The notes beneath the pieces are model-generated. The model did no database searches and was not told the origin of the DNA. It worked only from the letters and a program-made list of their open reading frames with translations. A DNA stretch of 64,000 nucleotides, from NCBI GenBank assembly GCA_902779875.1, contig CACZCX010000011.1, positions 1-64,000 on the forward strand, in the 5' to 3' direction. The position numbers and the translations under genes are program-made. The stretch is from an uncultured Bacteroidales bacterium (GTDB lineage Bacteria; Bacteroidota; Bacteroidia; Bacteroidales; Bacteroidaceae). The first letter of the stretch is position 1, and every line of letters begins with the position of its first letter. This document shows positions 50,627 through 58,873 of this stretch, in pieces.

Positions 50627-52573
50627 ATGAAGAGAGTTCTTTTGCTAGCGGTGTTTGCCGTATCATTCCTTTGCCAGATCAGTGCACAGTCACAGGTTTA
50701 TGAGATCAAGTCTCCCGATAAGAAGATATGTTTCAGCGTTAAGGCTGACCAGGAATCCGGCATTCTGTACAAGGTGTCCTTAAACGGAAAGGATGTTATT
50801 GGATGGTCGAATACGGGTTATCGGTTTGACGAGGGCGTGACGATTGATTATTCCAAAATTGCCACTCCTTACTCGCGTCCCAGGAAAGAAAAGTCGGAAT
50901 GGAATCCGGTTTGGGGAAAACGCTCTACGGTCCGTGATGTCTACAGAACTCAGCCGTTCTATTTTTTTCTGGCAGGTCCGGACAGTTTTGGCGGACATGT
51001 GGAACTTGAGGTCAAAGTTTACAATGAAGGCGTAGCGTTCAGGACCAACGTGGGATTATATACCAAATCAACATATGAGGAACCGATGCCGGATACAGAT
51101 TGGGCTGCGGTCGAACAAACCGATTTCATGTTCGCCGATGATTATACCGCGTGGTACTATAACGGCGAGCGTCATAACATCGGCCCTGAGAAACTGTCCG
51201 ATGCAAACGGCGAGCGTCTGCCCCTTATGACAATAAAGGCGGCCGATGACCTGTACCTGGCCGTTCATGAGGCCGATCTCAGCAGCGAAGGTTGGCCCAT
51301 GAGACTGAATTCCGAGGCCGGTGAGACCAAGTTTTCAATCATCCCCGAGAAAATAAAGAGCAATAGAAGCTTTTATGGTGCATGGCGTGTAATTATGGTA
51401 GGCCAGACCCCCGGTGACCTGGTGGATTCACACCTGTTGGAGCTCCTCAACCCCGAGCCCCAGGGTGATTTCAGCTGGGTAAAGCCCGGCGTTTATCTCT
51501 GGGACTGGCGCATAGACGGCGCAGTCTGGGAGGGTTACCACTATGGCATGAACTATGATTCCTGGGTCAAGATGATTGACTTTGCGGCCGAACAGGGATT
51601 CCAGGGTCTGGTGCTCGATGCCAACTGGTACGGCCCCGAGTTTGAGAAGGACTCTGACCCTACCAAGGGTGATAAGGCGCGCGATGTCCAGCGCATAATT
51701 AAATACGGTAAGGACAAGGGTGTGGGCGTTTGGCTCTACCTGAATGATGTGGCCGGCACAAACTATCCCATCGAGGAGACTCTGGCACAGTATGAGGAGT
51801 GGGGCGCAAGCGGCGTCAAGTACGGCTTTATGAACGGCAATCCACAGGAGAAAAACCGCAAGACCCAGGAGATTACAGCCCTGTGCGCCAAGCATCACCT
51901 CATGGTTGATTATCACGACTACCCCGTGCATCCGTTCGGACAGATGCGCACCTGGCCCAACGCCGTTACACGCGAGTACTGCAAGGCCCAGCTGGACGGC
52001 CGACAGATTTTCCAGCCCAAGACGTTTGTGACATCGGCCTTTGTCAATATGGTGGCAGGTCCGATTGACCAGAACAACGGTTTCCTGGAGTTGCATCAGG
52101 GACGCACAACCCGTAAGGACAACAATCAGGAGGTTCCGTCGACCGTTACCGGTGAGATTGCCCGCACACTGATTACTTGGTCGGGTGCAACGGTAATACC
52201 TGATATACCTGAGTACTATCAGAAATACCCCTCATTGCTGGAGTTCCTGAGTGCCGAGAAACAGCCCTGGCAGGAGAGCATCACTCTGGCCGGCGAGATT
52301 GGTGAGTATATCGTGATGGCGCGCCAGAACAAGGACGGCGATTGGCTGATAGGCGCCGCAACCAATGAGGATGAGCGTGAGTTGGAAATTCCGCTCAGTT
52401 TCCTGGGCAAGGGTAATTTCACCGCCACCGTCAATACCGATGCCGATGACACCCACTACCGCACTAACCGCGAGACATTCAGGACCGAGGCTCCTAAGAC
52501 CGTTACCCGCAAATCGGTCATAAAAATAAGGCTCGCACCCGGAGGTGGAGCCTGTATTCTGATTAAAAAGTGA
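50627..52573 (+). CDS. GH97-family alpha-glucosidase/galactosidase-like protein
   Basis: This 648-residue protein has a signal peptide (MKRVLLLAVFAVSFLCQISAQ). The N-terminal beta domain (VYEIKSPDKKICFSV), the barrel (DLVDSHLLELLNPEP; LVLDANWYG) and a C-terminal beta domain match GH97, which includes SusB. In the barrel VKYGFMN stands where the retaining clade has a VKxDFxD-like Asp, so an inverting mechanism like SusB is more likely, with the caveat that this is by memory. It probably acts on alpha-linked glycans in the periplasm. A start 123 bases upstream is rejected, since it would translate the palindrome. The stop begins another palindrome. Confidence 0.88.
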   Translation: MKRVLLLAVFAVSFLCQISAQSQVYEIKSPDKKICFSVKADQESGILYKVSLNGKDVIGWSNTGYRFDEGVTIDYSKIATPYSRPRKEKSEWNPVWGKRSTVRDVYRTQPFYFFLAGPDSFGGHVELEVKVYNEGVAFRTNVGLYTKSTYEEPMPDTDWAAVEQTDFMFADDYTAWYYNGERHNIGPEKLSDANGERLPLMTIKAADDLYLAVHEADLSSEGWPMRLNSEAGETKFSIIPEKIKSNRSFYGAWRVIMVGQTPGDLVDSHLLELLNPEPQGDFSWVKPGVYLWDWRIDGAVWEGYHYGMNYDSWVKMIDFAAEQGFQGLVLDANWYGPEFEKDSDPTKGDKARDVQRIIKYGKDKGVGVWLYLNDVAGTNYPIEETLAQYEEWGASGVKYGFMNGNPQEKNRKTQEITALCAKHHLMVDYHDYPVHPFGQMRTWPNAVTREYCKAQLDGRQIFQPKTFVTSAFVNMVAGPIDQNNGFLELHQGRTTRKDNNQEVPSTVTGEIARTLITWSGATVIPDIPEYYQKYPSLLEFLSAEKQPWQESITLAGEIGEYIVMARQNKDGDWLIGAATNEDERELEIPLSFLGKGNFTATVNTDADDTHYRTNRETFRTEAPKTVTRKSVIKIRLAPGGGACILIKK

Positions 52574-52574
52574 C

Positions 52575-52597
52575 GGATTGGGGTCTGACCCCAATCC
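52575..52597. repeat. Perfect 23-base palindrome at the GH97 stop
   Basis: GGATTGGGGTC-T-GACCCCAATCC, 11-bp arms and one-base centre. It begins one base after the TGA of GH97 and lies between convergent genes. TGACGGATTGGGGTC resembles TGACGCATTGGGGTC of family B, so it may be a relative with a shortened loop. It may also end transcription. Confidence 0.85.
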
Positions 52598-52605
52598 ACC
52601 GCTTT

Positions 52606-53484
52606 TTACATGTTATCCATCTGAGTCATGGCATTGTAGTCGTACAGCATCTGCTGCTTGATGCCATCCTTGGGAGCACCTATGTAATCAGGATCGACGT
52701 GTGTGATTATGGCACCGTTGATTGTATAACGGTACTCACTGTCATAATTCTGATAATGCTGCTCAAACTCATACTGGGCAATTTCCTCACGCATGTATGT
52801 GTCAGAGAATGCATAATTGACGCAGAGGGTGTCAGAGCCGTTGGCCTCAAATGATGCCACTTTTACTCTGGCAATACTCTGGGTGTGATCCCAATAAGCC
52901 AAGGTGAGTGTAAGACCGTCATCAGACTCATCGAACTGAGCGTTGAACTTGTTGAGTGTGGTCTGTCCTGTCTGACCGCTGCCACCTTCACCTTCGCCTT
53001 CGCCTTCACCTTCACTGGGGAATTCGATATTGCTTACAAACTCACCGCCTTTCTTGTAACCCTGGTAGGCTGACATTAAACCGAGTCTGATCAGAGCCTT
53101 CTTCTTGCCGATACTCTCGGGATGGTTGATCGTAATTGCCTTGCCCTGAAGTGAGATGCGTGCCTTATCCTTCTCGTCCATATCCTTGATGGCCTGGTTG
53201 TAGGCTTCCTGGGCAATGGCCTCGGAGAAATATGTGGTCTTTGTAATCATTGATGTGCAGATGGTGTCGTTTCCTTCAACCCTGAACTGTGCAATATGGT
53301 AGATGCCGATGCCGGACTTCTTGTAAGAAACCGTTATCTCAAGACCATCCTCCGATTCGGTGTACTGAGCCTCCTGGTCATTCTGGATATCATCGACGGC
53401 CTCCTTGACATCGTTGACTAAGTCGCATGATGCGAATGCGAATACTGTTGCGGCTATAAAGCCCAAAAACTTAATCTTATTCAT
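52606..53484 (-). CDS. Lipoprotein with two similar domains, unknown function
   Basis: This 292-residue protein has a lipoprotein signal (MNKIKFLGFIAATVFAFASC, lipid Cys at 20). Two domains of similar pattern (about 38-155 and 180-290) share SEDGLEITVSYKKSG or SDDGLTLTLAYWDHT, then ...DTIC or DTLC..., an AQ-EAY or AQYEFEQ helix and a final strand, so they probably arose by duplication. They are joined by a Gly/Glu repeat (GEGEGEGEGGSG). The family is not recognised. It is minus-strand and convergent with GH97. Confidence 0.7.
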   Translation of the reverse strand: MNKIKFLGFIAATVFAFASCDLVNDVKEAVDDIQNDQEAQYTESEDGLEITVSYKKSGIGIYHIAQFRVEGNDTICTSMITKTTYFSEAIAQEAYNQAIKDMDEKDKARISLQGKAITINHPESIGKKKALIRLGLMSAYQGYKKGGEFVSNIEFPSEGEGEGEGEGGSGQTGQTTLNKFNAQFDESDDGLTLTLAYWDHTQSIARVKVASFEANGSDTLCVNYAFSDTYMREEIAQYEFEQHYQNYDSEYRYTINGAIITHVDPDYIGAPKDGIKQQMLYDYNAMTQMDNM

Positions 53485-53508
53485 TGTCTCCTGTTTGATT
53501 GGTTGTAA

Positions 53509-54252
53509 TTATTCCAGCTTACCACCCATGCTGATCACAATCTGCTGCATGGCGGCTTTGACGGCTATCTTGTCCTGATTGCTGTACTCCTGGGTGTTGT
53601 CCTCGATTACGGTCTTGTCCTGAACCGACCAGAGCTTGGCGCGATCCTTGTCCATATCGGCGGTCTGCTCACGGTAGTACTGTGTGGCGAGTTCGGGAGT
53701 CTGGAATATATACATCATCTTGGACTCGCTGCACTGGTCGCCCTTGAACTTGGCATGCCACTCCAGGTTGAACTGTATGTACTGCCATGCCAGGATCACC
53801 TCATCGCCCTTATCCTCAATGGTGGGGGTGCCTGCACCCATAAGTGTCATATATGAGCTCATGAGACCTGCCATGCCGCCACCTGAGGTCGATGCGGGCT
53901 GTCCGTTGGCTGCACGGATGGAATCCGTTACACGGTTCAGTTCAGTGGCCGATGCGTTAACCTCATTGGCTGATTCAATGATGGAATTGGTGTAAGCCTG
54001 GGTGGCGTTTGTGGCTGCGTTGCCTACAGCCTCGGCTGTTTTGTCAACCTCTTTCTCAACCGCTTTCTCGGCTGTTCCAAGAATCTTGTTTGTGGCTTTT
54101 TCGGTTGTTTTCTCGACTGATTTCTCGACGGCCTTGGTTACACCTCGCTCAGCTGCATTCAAGGCTCTGTCGGTAAGGCGGTTAAGAAACTGTGCCTGGG
54201 CGGGAACGGTTAGTATTGCCGTTGCCAGCATCATGATTAAGGACTTTCTCAT
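53509..54252 (-). CDS. Exported protein with coiled-coil start, unknown function
   Basis: This 247-residue protein has a signal peptide (MRKSLIMMLATAILTVPAQA). Residues about 35-100 are a helical, Ala/Lys/Glu-rich, heptad-like region (VTKAVEKSVEKTTEKATNKI, part), and the rest has a small globular part with Cys and Trp. A short linker (TSGGGMAG) divides them. No family is recognised. It is likely transcribed with the lipoprotein downstream, 24 bases apart, in the same direction. Confidence 0.7.
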   Translation of the reverse strand: MRKSLIMMLATAILTVPAQAQFLNRLTDRALNAAERGVTKAVEKSVEKTTEKATNKILGTAEKAVEKEVDKTAEAVGNAATNATQAYTNSIIESANEVNASATELNRVTDSIRAANGQPASTSGGGMAGLMSSYMTLMGAGTPTIEDKGDEVILAWQYIQFNLEWHAKFKGDQCSESKMMYIFQTPELATQYYREQTADMDKDRAKLWSVQDKTVIEDNTQEYSNQDKIAVKAAMQQIVISMGGKLE

Positions 54253-54344
54253 AATTTAATTAACATTTAATGTAGCAAAATTAGTTAAAAATCCAATAGT
54301 TTCCTTGAAAAACCTCTAATTTTGCATATTATCGGTCTGAGAGT

Positions 54345-55019
54345 ATGAAGAATAGGTTTTTGCTTCTTTTTGCATTGCTGTTGCCCTGTCTGGCTGCAAA
54401 CGCCCAGGGCTATTTCTGTGAAAAGGCGGGCACCAAGCTGGAATATGTAAGGAATTATCCCGATAACGGGAAGTTCCGCTGGCGTCATATTCTCGAGATC
54501 GGTGAAATAGAAATCACTCCTGATTACCGCAAGGTCACGACGACATCGGCATTTCTCAAGCAGAACGGCAAAAACCTCTACGATGACGTCAGGGAGCATG
54601 TCCTGATAGACAGGAACAACGATGTCTGGACCGATATGGGCGAGGCTGTGGCTTCATACATCAAGTCGCGCATAGGCCTTAACATGTCATGGGACGGGAT
54701 TCTGACCTCATTGCCGTCCGATGCCCAGCCGGGCGATACCCTCCAGCCGGTAGTGGCTCACGCCACACTAGGCCCTATCAGATATACAGTCAAGTCATAC
54801 GACCGCAGGGTCCTGCGTGAGGAGACCATATCGGTCCCCGCAGGAACATTCAGGTGCATAGTTGTCCGGGAGGAGAGGACCGAATCCGGCCCGGGACACA
54901 ACCGAAAAGTCATGACTGTGACATGGTACAGCAAGGGGGTGGGGTATATCCGTCATGACACCTATGTCAAGGACAAGCTGGAGACATCGGAGATTCTCCA
55001 CTCCATGAAAAGTGAATAA
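54345..55019 (+). CDS. TapB/DUF3108-like exported protein
   Basis: This 224-residue protein has a signal peptide (MKNRFLLLFALLLPCLAANAQ). The following beta-rich body has AGTKLEYVRNYPDNGKFRW (part), DRRVLREETISVPAGTFRCI and VTWYSKGVGYIRHD, as in DUF3108/TapB-like proteins with an 'unmodified ... VPAGTF ... W(Y)SxGVG' pattern. Function is unknown; some relatives lie near envelope assembly genes. It is divergent from the coiled-coil gene. Confidence 0.75.
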   Translation: MKNRFLLLFALLLPCLAANAQGYFCEKAGTKLEYVRNYPDNGKFRWRHILEIGEIEITPDYRKVTTTSAFLKQNGKNLYDDVREHVLIDRNNDVWTDMGEAVASYIKSRIGLNMSWDGILTSLPSDAQPGDTLQPVVAHATLGPIRYTVKSYDRRVLREETISVPAGTFRCIVVREERTESGPGHNRKVMTVTWYSKGVGYIRHDTYVKDKLETSEILHSMKSE

Positions 55020-55167
55020 ACGACGGACGGCGCGACCTTCAAACAGGCAGCACCGTCCTTAGAATTACTAAACTATTGTCGTTATCTCAAATCTCTTTTG
55101 TTTCCTTAAGGACGTAAGCGGAGCAGATTTGTTAGCCGTTATGCCCTTTTGTGACGTTTTTTTAAGT

Positions 55168-55175
55168 TATCTTTG
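55168..55175 (+). promoter_or_regulatory. -7 box for the fimbrillin-like gene
   Basis: TATCTTTG, exact to consensus, 11 bases before the ATG at 55187. A TTTG lies 16 bases upstream, a little close. Confidence 0.55.
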
Positions 55176-55186
55176 CGTTTGGAGAG

Positions 55187-56995
55187 ATGGTACCAAGGAT
55201 TTTTATGAGAAACTTCTTTGTCGGATTCGCATTAGCCTTCACGTTGCTGCTGTCAGCCGGTTGCAAGGAAGATGAACCGGAATACGGAGCTCCCATGTCT
55301 GTACAGATATACGGAGTGAGCGGCCTGCCGGACCTCTATTCAGGGGTTAAGGTCGGCCTTTTCGTGGACGATCCGGTCAAGGCCGATAACATCCCGGCAT
55401 CGGCCAGGGCGAACGGAGTAGCCATGCCCGATAAGGATATAAGATGGGGTTTTGACCAGAGCCGTTCCTCCAGATTCCTGGCCTACAGCCCCTATGACGC
55501 ATCATATACCGGTCAGGATTTCGTACAGTTCAATGTCCCTGCCGACCAAAGCTCTGCCGAGAAGATGTACTATGCCAACCTGCTTCTGGGCGTGGCATCG
55601 GGTTCACCTCAGGATAATCCCGTAAGGATAAAGCTTGAGCATGCCATGACCGCGATGGCCGTATCGGTCGATAACAGGACGGGGCTGGAAATCAGGTCTT
55701 TCAAGGCATCGGGGTTCATGACATCGGGAATCCTGGATTTCGTGTCCGGAACGATCAGGGCCAACGGTGACAAGGAGATAATCACTCCCCTGAAATCACC
55801 AGCCGGCGATTCATACACGTTCCTTTATATACCTCAGGACGTTACGCCTTTATTTGAGATCACCCTGGCATCGGGAAAGACCATGGCATTCACATATGAC
55901 CTGTATTGCCACGAGTATCCTGGCCAGATAATAAAGATGAGCCTGCAGATTGATGAGGATACTCCCGAAGCCAATATACTTCAGCTATCCGGCGTCTCTC
56001 TTGCCCAATGGGCTACAACCGCCGTTCCCGTTTATGGAGTGGAGGCTGAATATACCAATCTGGCCGGACTTAAGGATGTGGAGTATGATGAGACGGGCTT
56101 TTTTGCGGCATATCTGAACAAGGTTACCGTAACGGCAGTCGACAGGACCAATCCTAATGGCCTGGGAGTGATCCTGGAGGATTCTTCACGTGCCATCCAT
56201 GTGTGGGCCCATGATGAAGAGAAACTTGAGGTGGGCAATACGATAGCGGGACCTGCGCTAGGATACATGAACAGGACATCTGAGGGTGAGATATTCATCT
56301 CGCATTTCTTTACCGCATACAGCACTGTGGGCAAGACCAAGGTGCTTCCGCTTACTCCGGGTAAGTTCAGCGCCGTTGCTGACAGCCTGGGCAGTTGGGA
56401 ATACCGGCGTATGGAGTTCAAGGACGTGACCCTAAAGGAGACGTTCAGTCACGGAAGGGCCCGGTTCATCCAGGACGGTACGGAGATGACCGTGATATGT
56501 CAGGGTATGACCGATATACTATCTCCGGGTGTCAGGGGCGACCTTGTGGGATTCCCCATGCGTTCCGGCAGTGAAATCATAATCAGGGTATATGACACCG
56601 GCGCGTTCAGCTCTTTTGTCAGGGATAATGCCGAAAATGCGTTTACCCGTATGACCATGCCGGGGCTGTATGACCTGTCGCAACCGGATACTGCCGTATA
56701 CAAACTCAAAGGAGCGGATATCCAGTATTCGGTCTCACATAATGACTCTGATGGATACTCGCTTTTCCAGACATATGATTTCGAGAATAATGTGGCGGAT
56801 GTAGCCTCTAGCACCGAAACACTCCGGAACCCGTTGCCCGGTCAGCGGTATCAGATTGAAATCGTTTCAGGTGGTACAGACCCGCATTACGAATCGGGAT
56901 TCAAGTCAATGGAGTGTATCAGGGTTGAGGATGACAGGGCATGGTTCATGGACAGTGCTGAACCGACTGTAGGATTAATAGTGGCATTATGGTAA
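55187..56995 (+). CDS. Fimbrillin-like (Mfa-like) lipoprotein with extra beta domains
   Basis: This 602-residue protein has a lipoprotein signal; MRNFFVGFALAFTLLLSAGC may start at 55187 or, with AAGGA ahead, at 55205. I use the first because it lies closest to the -7 box. The first 280 residues match Mfa-like/fimbrillin-type proteins (VKVGLFVDD, FLAYSPYDAS, LEHAMTAMAVSVDN, the last typical). From about 290 there is a different beta region (NPNGLGVILEDSSRAIHVWA), possibly an OB-like DUF5689-type domain, and a last domain. It may be a surface adhesin or a protein that holds the protease. Its stop overlaps the next gene by seven bases. Confidence 0.7.
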   Translation: MVPRIFMRNFFVGFALAFTLLLSAGCKEDEPEYGAPMSVQIYGVSGLPDLYSGVKVGLFVDDPVKADNIPASARANGVAMPDKDIRWGFDQSRSSRFLAYSPYDASYTGQDFVQFNVPADQSSAEKMYYANLLLGVASGSPQDNPVRIKLEHAMTAMAVSVDNRTGLEIRSFKASGFMTSGILDFVSGTIRANGDKEIITPLKSPAGDSYTFLYIPQDVTPLFEITLASGKTMAFTYDLYCHEYPGQIIKMSLQIDEDTPEANILQLSGVSLAQWATTAVPVYGVEAEYTNLAGLKDVEYDETGFFAAYLNKVTVTAVDRTNPNGLGVILEDSSRAIHVWAHDEEKLEVGNTIAGPALGYMNRTSEGEIFISHFFTAYSTVGKTKVLPLTPGKFSAVADSLGSWEYRRMEFKDVTLKETFSHGRARFIQDGTEMTVICQGMTDILSPGVRGDLVGFPMRSGSEIIIRVYDTGAFSSFVRDNAENAFTRMTMPGLYDLSQPDTAVYKLKGADIQYSVSHNDSDGYSLFQTYDFENNVADVASSTETLRNPLPGQRYQIEIVSGGTDPHYESGFKSMECIRVEDDRAWFMDSAEPTVGLIVALW

Positions 56996-58761
56996 AGAAG
57001 ATATCGGTTATATTATCCGTCCTTATGCTGGCCATGCCTCTCAAGGCCGGTGTGGTTACGCCTGAGACCGCTGCACGTTGTGCCGCCAGTGTGCTTAATG
57101 TAAGCGGAATGCCGCTTCCCGTAGGTTCGGTACCGGCAAGGGCTGCAGGTCGTGACGGAAGCGCATCGGTCCCTGATTATTACGTATGCAACTATCCTGA
57201 AGGCGGATGGGTGATAATAGCGTCCGATGACCGGATGTCGCCGGTAATTGCCTATTCGCCTCAGGGCTCGTTCAGTACTGAGAATATGCCCGATAACCTC
57301 AGGGTGTGGATGGATCAGGTCTCTATGTCGGTGCGTGAGATACGCGACTCTCAGGATGGTGCATCGGACGATATCAGGAATGAATGGAACAGCCTCCTGG
57401 GCGGGCGCGCTCCCTCAAGAGGGGAAAGCAAGGTGCTTAAGACTGCGGTCTGGCATCAGAATGAACCGTACAATAACCTGTGCCCGGTGGCTGGAACTGA
57501 AACTAAGCGGGCGGCGGCAGGTTGTGCCAACGTGGCAATGGCCATAATCATGCGTTATAACAAGTGGCCTGAACACGGAATCGGCATAATAGGGGATTAT
57601 GTGACCAAAGCAAAATCTCTCTATATCCCGGCTTTCTCCATTGACAATCATTATTATGACTGGGACAATATGCCTCTCTCAGATGGTGGAAAGCCTGAAT
57701 CCGGCTGGACTCTGAGTCAGAAAGATGAGGTGGCGCGGCTTATTTATGACTGCGCCGTCATGAACCATAGTTATTTTGCTGCTGATGGTAGTGGGACAAA
57801 CAGTCAGGATGTCTATGAATCTTTCAGAAATTATCTGTCATATCCTAAGACTGCATGTGTGTACAGGAATGCATATGATTCATATGATGAATGGTTCGCT
57901 GTCTTAAAGGGTGAGATTGATGCGAACCGGTTATCATTATATTTCGCATATTCTAACGATGGGGGTGGCCATGCCTTTGTATGCGACGGATATGATACGA
58001 ATGGATCCAAACTGCATTTTAACTGGGGCTGGGGAGATATATCCGGAAACGGATTCTACTCCCTGAAGGCTTTAAACTCCATGCTTCCAATAAAACACGA
58101 AGCCATTGTCGGACTTTCTTCGGATACTACCCAAAGTGTCGTTTATGATAAGACGCAGTTGTCGGTTATATATATGGATGGACTCTACGGACTTAGAATG
58201 GTTGATTATACAGGGTTCTCGGTCGGAGACAGATTAAGCTTCCTTGTCGGTTATCTGAACGTTTGGGGTGAGATTCCGCAGGAACAGGAGCTCAAGATAT
58301 GTGTTGAGGATAAGGACGGAACCGTAAAGCAGGAGGGGTGGTTCGTCACTCTTAAATATGATCAGATGATAGGGGATGATTATATCGATCCCAATGTTTC
58401 TGACGTACTGAACGTCCGTTTGCTCCCGACCGACATATTCAAGCTCTATTACCGCAAACCTGACGGTAGCTGGACGCCGATGCCCGGTGATAAGGATGTG
58501 ATTCCGGGGGTTGACCATGTTATATGTGGCGTATATCCGAATCCTTTGATTCTGGTTCCCGATGACATGGTTCCCGGCGAGGAGACGGTCCTCTCGCTCA
58601 CATATTCGTTAGTTCCCCATAAATCGGTTGAGTGGACCGTGAACGGTGAATCGTGCCCCGAAGGCAAGGCTGTCCTGAACCGGGGGAATAACAGCATCAA
58701 GGCAAAGGTCGTCGAGATGAACGGAAGCGAGACGACCGTTTACAGGAACATTGTGCTATGA
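56989..58761 (+). CDS. C10-family (streptopain-like) cysteine protease
   Basis: This 590-residue protein has a signal peptide and a propeptide with an inhibitor-like fold (about 25-145). The mature part has the C10 catalytic Cys179 in AAAGCANVAMAIIMRY and His328 in GGGHAFVCDGYD, with NWGWGDISGNGFYSL completing the site. The C-terminal part (about 380-590) has beta domains. Relatives in Bacteroides and Prevotella (Bfp, interpain) degrade host proteins. It overlaps the fimbrillin-like gene by seven bases, so the two are translated together, and the neighbour could be its anchor or inhibitor. Confidence 0.9.
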   Translation: MVKKISVILSVLMLAMPLKAGVVTPETAARCAASVLNVSGMPLPVGSVPARAAGRDGSASVPDYYVCNYPEGGWVIIASDDRMSPVIAYSPQGSFSTENMPDNLRVWMDQVSMSVREIRDSQDGASDDIRNEWNSLLGGRAPSRGESKVLKTAVWHQNEPYNNLCPVAGTETKRAAAGCANVAMAIIMRYNKWPEHGIGIIGDYVTKAKSLYIPAFSIDNHYYDWDNMPLSDGGKPESGWTLSQKDEVARLIYDCAVMNHSYFAADGSGTNSQDVYESFRNYLSYPKTACVYRNAYDSYDEWFAVLKGEIDANRLSLYFAYSNDGGGHAFVCDGYDTNGSKLHFNWGWGDISGNGFYSLKALNSMLPIKHEAIVGLSSDTTQSVVYDKTQLSVIYMDGLYGLRMVDYTGFSVGDRLSFLVGYLNVWGEIPQEQELKICVEDKDGTVKQEGWFVTLKYDQMIGDDYIDPNVSDVLNVRLLPTDIFKLYYRKPDGSWTPMPGDKDVIPGVDHVICGVYPNPLILVPDDMVPGEETVLSLTYSLVPHKSVEWTVNGESCPEGKAVLNRGNNSIKAKVVEMNGSETTVYRNIVL

Positions 58762-58873
58762 AATGAGAATGTTTTTAACAAAAGGTGTCAGACTAACCTG
58801 TTGCTATCTCTTTTTTGTGTAAATTGCGGGACTTTTTGAGATTACTTATCTGAATACTTACAAATATCTGCGT

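Noticed and set aside
55020..55186. Possible small RNA or tRNA in the gap after the TapB-like gene.
   Set aside because: Only a weak GGACGG/CCGTCC pairing with a long loop is seen; there is no tRNA arm pattern and no matching terminator.
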